Part shown: positions 43,990 to 52,471 of the stretch, one piece after another
How the letters are laid out: each line of letters begins with the position of its first letter
Position numbering within the stretch: position 1 is the first letter of the stretch
Assembly (NCBI GenBank): GCA_023386235.1
Contig: JAEWKC010000020.1
Location: 5,771 to 69,770 of the forward strand
Origin: Bacteroidota bacterium
GTDB lineage: Bacteria > Bacteroidota > Bacteroidia > Chitinophagales > Chitinophagaceae
DNA length: 64,000 nt
Reading direction: 5' to 3'
Notes under the pieces: generated by a model
Databases searched by the model: none
Told to the model about the DNA's origin: nothing
Seen by the model: only the letters and a program-made list of their open reading frames with translations
Made by a program: the position numbers and the translations under genes

Positions 43990-44991
43990 CTATTTAATTT
44001 TCACCAAAACCTTTCCTTTGGCATGTCCGCTTTCCAGGCAGTTCATCGCTTCATTGGTTTCATTAAACGGAAATACCCTGTCAATCATCGGTTTTATTTT
44101 TCCGGCTTCAACCAATTTAGCTATTTCTTCTAATTGCGTTCTGCTGGAATGCATCAATAAAAACGAATAATCAATCTGGTGCTTTTTGGCTTCCCTGCGC
44201 ACTTTAGCGCTCATGAATCTGATGCCCAGTTTTAGAAGCCAGTTTAAGCCGTATTCTTCCGCAAATTTAGGCTCCGGAACCGCAGAAATGGAAATGATTT
44301 TTCCGCCCGGCTTCAGGATTTTCATGGATTTTAAAAGTGTTTTTTTATTCTGCGTGTTTAACACCAGATCGTAATCTTTCAGAATTTTTTTAAAATCCTG
44401 GGTTTTATAATCGATGAGAATATCCGCGCCCAATTCTTTCAGCATCGGAAAACTTTTTTCGCTGGCCGTCGTGGCAACTGTCGCGCCAAAATGTTTCGCC
44501 AACTGGATCGCAAAAGTTCCCACACCGCCGGAACCCGCCTGGATAAAGACTTTCTGACCTTTCTTCAACCCGGCTCTTTCAAAAACCTGCCATGAAGTTA
44601 ATCCTACAAGCGGAACAGAAGCGGCTTCTTCCAGAGATAAATTCTTTGGTTTCAGTGCCAGTTCATTTTCTCCCACCGCGATGAATTCGGCAAGTGTCCC
44701 GATGCCGCTGTTCTTATCGGGGCGTAGATAAACCTCATCGCCCACTTTAAAATGCTTCACATTTTTACCAACTTTTGAAACCACTCCCGAACCATCATTT
44801 CCAAGGATCAGTGGAAATTTGAAGGGTAGGATTATCTTCATATCCCCGTGTTTTATTTTAAAATCAATCGGATTCAAACTGGCATAGTGCAGTTCCACAA
44901 GAACCTTGTCATCGGAAATTTGCGGAGTGGATAATTCGCCCAACTGAAGAGGAGAATCTTTGTCGTATTTTGTAATGTAGAATGCTTTCAT
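43990..44991 (-). CDS. NADP-dependent quinone-oxidoreductase-like (MDR family) protein
   Basis: 333 residues from the ATG at 44991; upstream in-frame Met codons give a non-family leader. A zinc-less MDR: G-N-D-G-S-G-V-V near residue 67, cofactor motif G-S-G-G-V-G-T-F (about 146-153) and the C-terminal H-A-K-G-K-V-L-V-K. These reduce quinones or enones with NADPH. It is divergent from the NTF2-like gene at 45161, with operator copy B in between, so it may respond to the same regulator. No signal peptide. Confidence 0.9.
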   Translation of the reverse strand: MKAFYITKYDKDSPLQLGELSTPQISDDKVLVELHYASLNPIDFKIKHGDMKIILPFKFPLILGNDGSGVVSKVGKNVKHFKVGDEVYLRPDKNSGIGTLAEFIAVGENELALKPKNLSLEEAASVPLVGLTSWQVFERAGLKKGQKVFIQAGSGGVGTFAIQLAKHFGATVATTASEKSFPMLKELGADILIDYKTQDFKKILKDYDLVLNTQNKKTLLKSMKILKPGGKIISISAVPEPKFAEEYGLNWLLKLGIRFMSAKVRREAKKHQIDYSFLLMHSSRTQLEEIAKLVEAGKIKPMIDRVFPFNETNEAMNCLESGHAKGKVLVKIK

Positions 44992-45076
44992 TATTAATTT
45001 CAGGCTAAGTTTTTTAAACATTTGAAATACAAATTTACCCAATCTACGTATTAATTAACGCTACGAACGTATAATC

Positions 45077-45141
45077 AGTAATATTGGTTAGAGAAAGAGT
45101 AATTTGTATAAGCATTGAAAACAATATTTTGATGACCTTTG
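45077..45141 (+). promoter_or_regulatory. AraC-type tandem operator and promoter, copy B
   Basis: AGTAAT half-sites at 45077 and 45098 (21 bp apart; first inside CAGTAATATTGGT), then GACCTTTG with CTTTG starting at 45137, again exactly 39 bp after the second half-site. 20 bases before the start at 45161. Confidence 0.7.
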
Positions 45142-45160
45142 TAATGTAAAAAGAATAATT

Positions 45161-45658
45161 ATGCTACAAGTAAAATTCAGTAATGAGTTGGCAATACTTA
45201 AGACCTTACTTCTCGGTCTGTTTTTATTTATCATTGGATCGTCATCATCCTTAGCACAACAGGCCAAAGAAAATCCTTCTGCTACAGAACAGGAAATCAT
45301 TTCTTTATCCAAACAAAAATGGATCTGGATGGCGGAGAAAAATGCAGACTCTTTAAAAGCACTCTTCGATGATAAATCTGTCTTCGTGCACATGGGCGGA
45401 AGCTGGGGCAAGCAACGCGAACTCGACGTTATCAAAAGCGGCGGCATCTGGTACAAGAAGGCCGATATCCATTCTGTAGAAGTGAATATTATAGGCAATA
45501 CAGCTATTCTTTTAAACAATATTACGTTGCTGGCCGTCGTGGGTGGCAATGAAGTAACCAATCCGTTTATCGTTACGGAAGTGTACATTAAAGAAAATAC
45601 AAAATGGAAGCTGGGCGCTTTGTCATTTACCAAAACGATGACGAGAGAAGCACGTTGA
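45161..45658 (+). CDS. Exported NTF2-like (DUF4440) protein
   Basis: 165 residues; signal peptide around 10-36 ending S-L-A-Q-Q, then a DUF4440/NTF2 fold (E-Q-E-I-I-S-L-S-K-Q-K-W-I-W-M, F-V-H-M-G-G-S-W-G and C-terminal E-N-T-K-W-K-L). First gene under operator copy B, followed by the esterase-like lipoprotein 43 bases later. Confidence 0.86.
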   Translation: MLQVKFSNELAILKTLLLGLFLFIIGSSSSLAQQAKENPSATEQEIISLSKQKWIWMAEKNADSLKALFDDKSVFVHMGGSWGKQRELDVIKSGGIWYKKADIHSVEVNIIGNTAILLNNITLLAVVGGNEVTNPFIVTEVYIKENTKWKLGALSFTKTMTREAR

Positions 45659-45701
45659 TGTATAAAAAAAATTAAGATTTTAATCGAATAAAATAAATTT
45701 C

Positions 45702-46787
45702 ATGCAGCATTTAAAAAGCACAACAAGCTTTTCTATCTTAACCGTTGTATTAGCCGTTTTGTTGACCGCCTGCGCATCAACAAAACAAAATAGCCATGCG
45801 TTAATGATCCGGGAGCAAGGCAGTTTTGCTGCAGGTGGAACGGTGATCAGTTCTCCGGGAACATTTGATCCATATAAACCAACCGAAGCGGGACAAACGT
45901 TGCATGGCGATCATGCTTATGTATTTTATCAAATTCCGGTTAACGCACGCAAATACCCGCTGGTAATGTGGCATGGCATTGGCCAGTTTTCCAAAACCTG
46001 GGAAACAACGCCCGATGGTCGTGAAGGATTTCAGAATATTTTTCTCAGGCGCGGCTTTGGCGTTTACCTGCTCGATCAGCCAAGAAGAGGCAATGCTGCA
46101 AGAAGCACTGTGGCGGGAACGATAGAACCGACTCCCGATGAAAAACATTGGTTCAATGTTTTTCGTGTTGGCTTCTGGCCGGAGTATTTTGAGGGCGTTC
46201 AGTTTGCAAAAGATTCAGCTACCCTCAATCAATATTTCAGGCAGATGGTGCCAAATGTAGGCCCTATCGACATTGATGTGAACGTTGCCGCGACATCTGC
46301 ATTGTTTCATAAAATTGGCCCGGGTATTCTTGTCACACATTCACATTCAGGCGGCATGGGATGGTTAACGGCTATTAAAAATAAAAATGTAAAAGCGATC
46401 GTGTCTTACGAACCCGGCAGTGGCTTCGTATTTCCGGAGGGTGAAGTTCCGGCTGCAATAGAAAGTTCAGCGGGCGCTTTAACTGCAAGCACCATTTCAA
46501 AGAACGATTTTTTACAGCTTACAAAAATCCCGATCATTATTTATTACGGTGATAATATTCCTGAAACACTTTCGCAAAATTCCGCAGCAGACGGCTGGCG
46601 CGCAAGGCTGCAAATGGCAAGGCTTTGGCGCGATGTTGTTAACAAATATGGCGGTGATGTAACAGTAGTACATCTGCCTGAAATTGGTGTGAAAGGCAAT
46701 ACCCACTTTCCATTTTCTGATCTGAACAATATTCGAATCGCTGACCTGATGTCGAACTGGTTAAAAGAGAAGAAGCTGGATCAGTAA
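45702..46787 (+). CDS. Alpha/beta-hydrolase lipoprotein
   Basis: 361 residues; lipobox L-L-T-A-C near residue 25. Alpha/beta hydrolase core with the oxyanion segment M-W-H-G-I-G-Q, nucleophile elbow T-H-S-H-S-G-G-M-G and a late G-N-T-H-F catalytic His. An outer-surface or periplasmic esterase of unknown substrate. Its stop codon lies inside the first half-site of operator copy C, so the next unit begins without any spacer. Confidence 0.85.
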   Translation: MQHLKSTTSFSILTVVLAVLLTACASTKQNSHALMIREQGSFAAGGTVISSPGTFDPYKPTEAGQTLHGDHAYVFYQIPVNARKYPLVMWHGIGQFSKTWETTPDGREGFQNIFLRRGFGVYLLDQPRRGNAARSTVAGTIEPTPDEKHWFNVFRVGFWPEYFEGVQFAKDSATLNQYFRQMVPNVGPIDIDVNVAATSALFHKIGPGILVTHSHSGGMGWLTAIKNKNVKAIVSYEPGSGFVFPEGEVPAAIESSAGALTASTISKNDFLQLTKIPIIIYYGDNIPETLSQNSAADGWRARLQMARLWRDVVNKYGGDVTVVHLPEIGVKGNTHFPFSDLNNIRIADLMSNWLKEKKLDQ

Positions 46788-46847
46788 TATTGGTAACTTA
46801 AACCGTAATGTATCTACAATGCCTGCTAACGTTGTTAGGTAACTTTG
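46783..46847 (+). promoter_or_regulatory. AraC-type tandem operator and promoter, copy C
   Basis: Half-sites AGTAAT at 46783 (inside CAGTAATATTGGT) and CGTAAT at 46804, 21 bp apart, then TAACTTTG with CTTTG at 46843, exactly 39 bp after the second half-site. The first half-site overlaps the stop codon of the preceding gene. Confidence 0.7.
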
Positions 46848-46870
46848 CTATATTAAAATGAAAACAAATA

Positions 46871-46876
46871 AGGAGG
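46871..46876 (+). promoter_or_regulatory. Strong Shine-Dalgarno sequence
   Basis: AGGAGG, 7 bases before the ATG at 46884. A near-perfect anti-16S match is rare in this window, where most starts show none. Confidence 0.5.
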
Positions 46877-46883
46877 ATTAATT

Positions 46884-47932
46884 ATGAAGCCTATTTTAAT
46901 AACAGTAAGTATAATCTTTATGTCAATAAATTCAATGGTTTCAGCGCAAACCAGGCCAGGCAATCCATTCGGATTGGTGTACGGAGATGCCATTACAAAA
47001 AATGTTGTAGGTAAAGTGAACATTCATCCTGTAAGCTATAAACTCAACGGCTGGAGATTGCTGCCAATGTTTATACCCCTGCAAATTTTGATGCAAACAA
47101 AAAATATCCTGCCGTTGTCGTTGCGCATCCCAATGGTGGCGTGAAAGAACAAACTGCAGGCTTGTATGCACAACGTTTAGCTGAATTAGGCTATGTAACC
47201 ATCGCAGCAGACGCGGCTTACCAGGGTGCAAGCGGCGGCGAGCCACGTCATACGGATAAGCCACAATTTCGCACCGAGGATATTCGCGGTATGGCAGATT
47301 TCATCAGCAATTACAATGGTGTGGATGCCGGCCGATTGGGTGCTTTGGGCATTTGTGGCGGCGGCGGATATACATTAAAAGCAGCACAGTCAGACAAGCG
47401 CCTGAAAGCAGTAGCCACTTTAAGCATGTTCAATTCCGGAGAGGTAAGGCGTAACGGGTTTCAGAACAGTCAACTGAGCACTATTAATGAACGCCTGAAG
47501 AAAGCTGCTGACGCACGTGCACAAGAAATGGCAGGCGGTAAAATTTTGCTTTCGGGAGTGGCAACAATAACAGATGATGAAATTGCTAACACGTCAACAG
47601 ACCTTTATCGCGAAGGATATGAGTATTATTACAGAACGCATGCACATCCTAATTCAACCTTCCTGTATACCACAAGCAGCCTGTTAGATTTAATGAGCTG
47701 GGATGCAAAAGATCAGATTGAATTGATTGATCAGCCTTTGTTAATGATGGCTGGTAGTAAAGCTGATACAAAGTATATGACAGATGAGGCATTTAAGCTG
47801 GCAACCGGTTCTAAAGACAAAGAGCTTTTCGTTATCGCCGGCGCCACTCATATTCAAACTTATTATGTACCGCAATATGTGGATGTTGCAGTGAGTAAGC
47901 TGAACACTTTTTTTAATAAGAATCTGAAATAA
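46884..47932 (+). pseudogene. Dienelactone-hydrolase-like secreted alpha/beta hydrolase, frameshifted
   Basis: A signal peptide and the first domain strand read in one frame from 46884. At about 47050 the family sequence jumps to another frame: after V-S-Y-K-L-N-G the first frame becomes nonsense and stops at 47144, while the other frame continues L-E-I-A-A-N-V-Y-T-P-A-N-F to the end at 47932. One base is missing near A-A-C-G-G-C at 47047-47052. The rest is intact: nucleophile G-I-C-G-G-G-G with Cys as in the paralogue at 35262, and A-G-A-T-H-I for the His. There is no slippery heptamer, so a real deletion or sequencing error is more likely than programmed shifting. The downstream piece could initiate at 47141. 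Confidence 0.88.
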
Positions 47933-47948
47933 ATTTAAAGTCTGCTTT

Positions 47949-49553
47949 ATGAAATCAGTTCTCTCCGGTATAATATTATTGATGAGCTTGTATATACAGG
48001 CGCAGGATAAAAGCAAACAGGTATCTGATACGCTACCCGTTATCAATACTAAAGCAGGTGCCATGCGCGGTGTTTCCGATGGGCAAGTTAGCAGCTTTAA
48101 GGGCATTCCCTATGCTGCTGCTCCCACCGGCCAATACCGATGGAGGGCCACACAGCCGGCAAAGCGGTGGAATGGAATTTTGGACGCCACTACATTCGGT
48201 GCAAATTGTGCACAGGCCGTCTGGGGAAGAAACGGGGAGATCGCAGCAGGATCATCCGAAGACTGTCTTTTCCTAAATATCTGGGCTCCGTCATCAGCAA
48301 GAGTTAGTGCAAAATTTCCCGTTATGGTTTGGATACATGGTGGTGGGTTTGTGGGCGGAAGCGGATCCGGCCCTGCTACCTCAGGTGAGGCCTTCGCAAG
48401 AAAAGGCGTAATCCTTATTACATTTAATTACAGGTTGGGAAGGCTGGGGCATTTTGCATTTCCCGCATTGAGCAAGGAGCATCCCGAAGAGCCAAAAGGC
48501 AGCTATGCCTATATGGATCAGATCGCCGCGCTGAAATGGGTGCAGGAAAATGTTACAGCGTTTGGTGGTGACCCCAATAACGTGACCATCTTCGGCGAAT
48601 CTGCAGGGGGCGTATCTGTTCATTCCCTGCTAACCATCCCCTCTGCACAGGGATTGTTTCACAAAGCCATCATTGAAAGTGGCGGAGGCCGTGATGGCGT
48701 GCTTACCGGGAGGCCTATTGACAAAGAAAATGCTGATCGGTTTTACCCCATGTCCGCAGAAACTGTAGGTAAAAACTTCGCCGGGAAACATGGTATTAAA
48801 GGAACTGATGCTGCGGCCTTAGCCAAACTACGATCACTTACAGTAGCCGATATTGTAGATGGTGGCCGGGAAAGAGACAGTATTTTCGGGCCGATTTATT
48901 CAGGCCCTATACTCGATGGTAAATTAGTTGTGGAAACTGCTGAAAGTGCTTACAAAGCCGGGCGGGTACCAAATATTCCAATTATCATAGGCTCTAACAG
49001 TGCCGAAGTAGGCGGAGGTTTTATTAATGCCAAAAATAAAGAGGAATTAATAGCAACATTCGGCCCATTTAAAAAAGAAGCCTTAGCGGCTTACGATCCT
49101 GATGGTACCACCAATTTTGGGAAAATGCTCACCTATGTCACTACCGATAAGGTTTGGGCAGAACCTGCACGCTTTACTGCTGCTTCATTTGCCGCCAGGA
49201 ATGTACCGGCCTATGTTTATCTCTTTTCTTACGTACCTGTGTCTATGCGGGAGCGGCTTACAAATGGCGCACCACATGGTTCAGAGATAGCGTACGTGTT
49301 TAATAACCTCAATGCGCGGTGGGGCGGGAGTGCTGCCACACAGGAGGACAAGCAAGTCGGCAACCTCATGAATGCTTATTGGGTAAACTTTGCTAAAACC
49401 GGCAATCCTAATGGTAAAGACCTTCCTGTGTGGCCGGTTTACAATCCGGTGAATAATCAAATATTGGAATTTCGCCTTGATGGAACCCCGGTAGGGGCAC
49501 GTGACCCAAAGAAGGCAAGGCTGGACGTAATTGAAAAATCTCTAACCAAATAA
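47949..49553 (+). CDS. Secreted type-B carboxylesterase
   Basis: 534 residues. Signal peptide ending Y-I-Q-A-Q, oxyanion hole W-I-H-G-G-G-F (129-134), disulfide-type E-D-C-L-F-L-N near 105, catalytic Ser218 in F-G-E-S-A-G-G, and the late G-A-P-H-G-S-E-I His. Full length for the family, which hydrolyses carboxylic esters. It follows the broken hydrolase by 16 bases and likely shares operator copy C. Confidence 0.94.
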   Translation: MKSVLSGIILLMSLYIQAQDKSKQVSDTLPVINTKAGAMRGVSDGQVSSFKGIPYAAAPTGQYRWRATQPAKRWNGILDATTFGANCAQAVWGRNGEIAAGSSEDCLFLNIWAPSSARVSAKFPVMVWIHGGGFVGGSGSGPATSGEAFARKGVILITFNYRLGRLGHFAFPALSKEHPEEPKGSYAYMDQIAALKWVQENVTAFGGDPNNVTIFGESAGGVSVHSLLTIPSAQGLFHKAIIESGGGRDGVLTGRPIDKENADRFYPMSAETVGKNFAGKHGIKGTDAAALAKLRSLTVADIVDGGRERDSIFGPIYSGPILDGKLVVETAESAYKAGRVPNIPIIIGSNSAEVGGGFINAKNKEELIATFGPFKKEALAAYDPDGTTNFGKMLTYVTTDKVWAEPARFTAASFAARNVPAYVYLFSYVPVSMRERLTNGAPHGSEIAYVFNNLNARWGGSAATQEDKQVGNLMNAYWVNFAKTGNPNGKDLPVWPVYNPVNNQILEFRLDGTPVGARDPKKARLDVIEKSLTK

Positions 49554-49564
49554 AAAGCACAATA

Positions 49565-50296
49565 ATGAAAATAAGTAAAATATTAATCGTTTTAATTGTA
49601 GCATTCAACTTGTTTTCAAATATCACGTACACACAAAATAAACCGGATACCAGTAAGTCGTTAAACCAGGAAGAAAAAAGTATCATTGCCATTTCAGCTT
49701 TGACCGCAAAAGGCGATTTAGCTAAATTAAAATCTGAACTGAATGCTGGTCTTGATGCGGGGCTAACCATCAATGAAATTAAAGAAGTGCTGGTTCATTT
49801 ATATGCCTACGCCGGTTTTCCTCGAAGCCTGCGCGGGGTGCAAACATTTATGCAGGTATTGGATGAACGCAAAGAAAAAGGTAAAACAGATGTCGTTGGT
49901 AAAGACGCTTCACCGATCAGTTCTGACACCTCGAAATATCGAAGAGGGAAAAAGATTTTAGCAGATCTTACAAATACTTCACCCGATGCGCCCATTACCG
50001 GGTATGGGGTTTTTGCGCCTGTTGTGGATACTTTTCTTAAGGAGCATTTATTCGCAGATATTTTCGAAAGAGATGTGCTTGCGTATGCCCAAAGGGAACT
50101 GGTGACTATATCCGTTATTGCAGCAATCGGCAGCGCAGAGCCTATGCTTAAAAGCCACATGGGTATTTCATTAAACGTAGGCATCACCCCTCAACAGTTA
50201 AAAGATTTTACAGAAATCATAACAATTAAAATCGGCGCTGCTCAAGGAAGAGCAGCAAAATCTGTTTTAGCCGAAGTATTAAAAGATAGGAAATAA
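49565..50296 (+). CDS. Exported carboxymuconolactone-decarboxylase-like protein
   Basis: 243 residues; signal peptide to about residue 26 (Y-T-Q), then two CMD-type helical units with the same Y-A-Y-A-G-F-P-R-S and Q-R-E-L-V-T-I-S motifs as the CMD-ABM protein at 41231, but no ABM domain. No C-x-x-C pair. The pairing with a cupin gene 19 bases downstream repeats the arrangement of the first unit. Confidence 0.9.
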   Translation: MKISKILIVLIVAFNLFSNITYTQNKPDTSKSLNQEEKSIIAISALTAKGDLAKLKSELNAGLDAGLTINEIKEVLVHLYAYAGFPRSLRGVQTFMQVLDERKEKGKTDVVGKDASPISSDTSKYRRGKKILADLTNTSPDAPITGYGVFAPVVDTFLKEHLFADIFERDVLAYAQRELVTISVIAAIGSAEPMLKSHMGISLNVGITPQQLKDFTEIITIKIGAAQGRAAKSVLAEVLKDRK

Positions 50297-50315
50297 TAAT
50301 ATTAAATTTAAAAAC

Positions 50316-50792
50316 ATGAACAGAATATCAAACAAAATATTAATTGCAATTTTATTTGGAGCAACTACTCTCGTTACGGCATGCAATACGCAAAATAAAA
50401 CTCCAGAAGATGCGCTTGTTTTTCCAAAAGGTGAAAAAATTACCAACAATAATTTTACCGGTAACGCGTGGTTGCAACCGCTTATAGCTGCGGATAGCAT
50501 GAATCAAAATTCCGTAGGCAATGTAACCTTCGAGCCCGGAGCCAGATCTAATTGGCACCTGCATCCAGCCGGTCAAATTTTATTGGTGATTGATGGCGTG
50601 GGCTATTACCAGGAAAAAGGGCTGCCTAAAAAAATACTTCGAAAAGGAGATGCCATTAAATGCCCGCCGAATGTTGAACATTGGCACGGGGCAAGTGCAG
50701 ACACATCTTTTACACAACTTGCGATAACCGGAAGAGAAAAAGGAGAAACAGTGTGGCTGGCGGAAGTTACTGATGAAGAGTATAACAACTAA
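50316..50792 (+). CDS. Cupin-domain lipoprotein (paralogue of the one at 39783)
   Basis: 158 residues; lipobox V-T-A-C with Cys23; cupin motifs W-H-L-H-P-A-G-Q and P-P-N-V-E-H-W-H-G-A. Same small single-cupin architecture as the earlier copy. Between the CMD-like gene and the flavodoxin gene. Confidence 0.9.
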   Translation: MNRISNKILIAILFGATTLVTACNTQNKTPEDALVFPKGEKITNNNFTGNAWLQPLIAADSMNQNSVGNVTFEPGARSNWHLHPAGQILLVIDGVGYYQEKGLPKKILRKGDAIKCPPNVEHWHGASADTSFTQLAITGREKGETVWLAEVTDEEYNN

Positions 50793-50811
50793 CAGGATTA
50801 GAAATAAATAA

Positions 50812-51444
50812 ATGAAAATGATTTTAGCATATGCACAAATACTGTTTGCAGTTTTATTTTCAGTAACAAGCTGTTCACAGAAAACGGATAAGGATAATAA
50901 AATAGTTTCAGTTTCAGCCGATTCTTCCAAAACATTGAACGTGTATCTCTCCCGTACAAAAAACACGAAGGCCGTTGCAGAGATCATTCACTCAAAAGTA
51001 GGAGGGAAATTAGTTGCGTTGGAATTGCAAAACCCTTATCCTGAAAATTACAAGGCAATCGTTGACCAGGTGGCTAAAGAAAATGAAACCGGTTTTCTGC
51101 CACCCTTAAAAACAACAATTGACAGTATTGAAAAATACGATACAATTTTCATCGGCTTCCCTACCTGGGGCATGCAGTTGCCACCGCCTGTAAAAAGTTT
51201 CCTAAAGCAATATGATTTGTCAGGCAAAACAATTATTCCTTTTAATACACATGCCGGATATGGCGTGGGCAGCGGGTTTCAAACCGTGAAGACATTGGCG
51301 CCGAACAGCAAAGTATTGGAAGGTTTTTCAACAAAAGGCGGTGTTGAAAGGGATGGAATATTATTTGTGATGGAAGGTGAAAAGGAAACTGAGGTAAAAT
51401 CAGAGGTAGAGAAATGGTTACGGAAGATTAAGGTGATACATTAA
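50812..51444 (+). CDS. Flavodoxin-like lipoprotein
   Basis: 210 residues; lipobox S-V-T-S-C with Cys21, then a flavodoxin fold: the first FMN loop is S-R-T-K-N-T (47-52, normally S-x-T-G-N-T), the second F-P-T-W-G-M-Q-L-P-P-P-V and the third N-T-H-A-G-Y-G-V-G-S-G. Flavodoxins carry electrons in the cytoplasm; an exported, lipid-anchored one is unusual and implies an envelope redox partner, perhaps the Tat-exported aldo/keto reductase or the ABM domain. Its stop overlaps the convergent DUF72 gene by 4 bases. Confidence 0.9.
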   Translation: MKMILAYAQILFAVLFSVTSCSQKTDKDNKIVSVSADSSKTLNVYLSRTKNTKAVAEIIHSKVGGKLVALELQNPYPENYKAIVDQVAKENETGFLPPLKTTIDSIEKYDTIFIGFPTWGMQLPPPVKSFLKQYDLSGKTIIPFNTHAGYGVGSGFQTVKTLAPNSKVLEGFSTKGGVERDGILFVMEGEKETEVKSEVEKWLRKIKVIH

Positions 51445-52331
51445 AATAGTTTCGGCTGGTTGTCTGCCAGCGCCGGAATGTTCAAACTCAGCTTTAACGC
51501 GGCATTCAGCTCTTTTATAAAATGCGCTGCCAGTAAGGGCGACTCCGCTTCTACATTCTGATGTATAAAAAAATACAATCGTTGCAGTCCTTCTTTTCTC
51601 CATTTTTTTATACGCTTCACCCAGTCATCAAGTCTTGTACTGTCTGAAGAATGATTAGCGCCCACATATCTTATAAATGCTGCGGGTGTTGTAAGGTGCA
51701 TGTGCAGCATGTCGCGCCTTCCTGCTGTATCAACTATTATATTTGTTATCTTCAATTCTTCGAGCAGCGAAGTATACGCATCCCATATTTTCTTATCGGC
51801 AAACCAGGCTTCGTTTCTTACTTCTACAGCTAAAGGAATACCTACCGGAAAGTGAGTCAATACTTGTTTGAGCTTATCAAATTCTTTGGGTGAAAAATTA
51901 TCGTGCAGTTGCATAAAAGCCATACCCAGCTTGTCTTCAAAATGACTTATGGCATCACAATAAACTTCCAGCGTATCCTGTACGTTTAGCAGGCGTTTGT
52001 AATGCGTAATAGAGTTGGTAAGCTTTGGAAAAAACTTAAAACCATCCTGTGATTTTTCGCGCCAGGTAATCACTTGTTGCACCTTAGGCATATTATAAAA
52101 AGTAGCGTTCAGTTCAATAGAGTTAAACTGTGTAGAATAATAAGCAAGTTCATCTTTTGTTCCTCTCGGGTAAAAGCCTTTCAGGTCGGCTTTATTCCAT
52201 TTGGCGCAGCCTACGTATACTTCAAAAGGAGCTTCATCCTTACAATTATTTAATAATTTTTTTGTGCCGGTATTATCTTTGGGCAGCGTAAAATCTATCT
52301 CTTCGGGGTTGGATACTTTTCCAAATTGCAT
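51441..52331 (-). CDS. DUF72-domain protein (YecE-like)
   Basis: 296 residues with the DUF72 TIM-barrel features: Y-V-G-C-A-K-W, F-N-S-I-E-L-N-A-T-F-Y, F-K-F-F-P-K-L, M-Q-L-H-D-N-F, V-E-V-R-N-E-A-W-F and Y-V-G-A-N-H near the end. Function of the family is not known. Unrelated to the redox cluster it meets tail to tail. Confidence 0.92.
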   Translation of the reverse strand: MQFGKVSNPEEIDFTLPKDNTGTKKLLNNCKDEAPFEVYVGCAKWNKADLKGFYPRGTKDELAYYSTQFNSIELNATFYNMPKVQQVITWREKSQDGFKFFPKLTNSITHYKRLLNVQDTLEVYCDAISHFEDKLGMAFMQLHDNFSPKEFDKLKQVLTHFPVGIPLAVEVRNEAWFADKKIWDAYTSLLEELKITNIIVDTAGRRDMLHMHLTTPAAFIRYVGANHSSDSTRLDDWVKRIKKWRKEGLQRLYFFIHQNVEAESPLLAAHFIKELNAALKLSLNIPALADNQPKLF

Positions 52332-52471
52332 GATCGTATTTTATTTAAATTTTCAATCAAAGTTAAGGTCAATATCCTTTTTATATTAATTTTCCTTTCA
52401 TTCCTTCTTAATTAGCGATTGTTTGGTTATTTTTATTTTCTAAAATAAAAACCAATAAAACATTTTTGTTT

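Noticed and set aside
47040..47060. Programmed ribosomal frameshift in the hydrolase
   Set aside because: No slippery heptamer or downstream structure seen; a lost base is simpler.
52430..52451. TTTTTATTTT-ct-AAAATAAAAA palindrome before acs as an operator
   Set aside because: Perfect but made of A/T only in an AT-rich gap; chance formation is plausible and there is no second copy seen.
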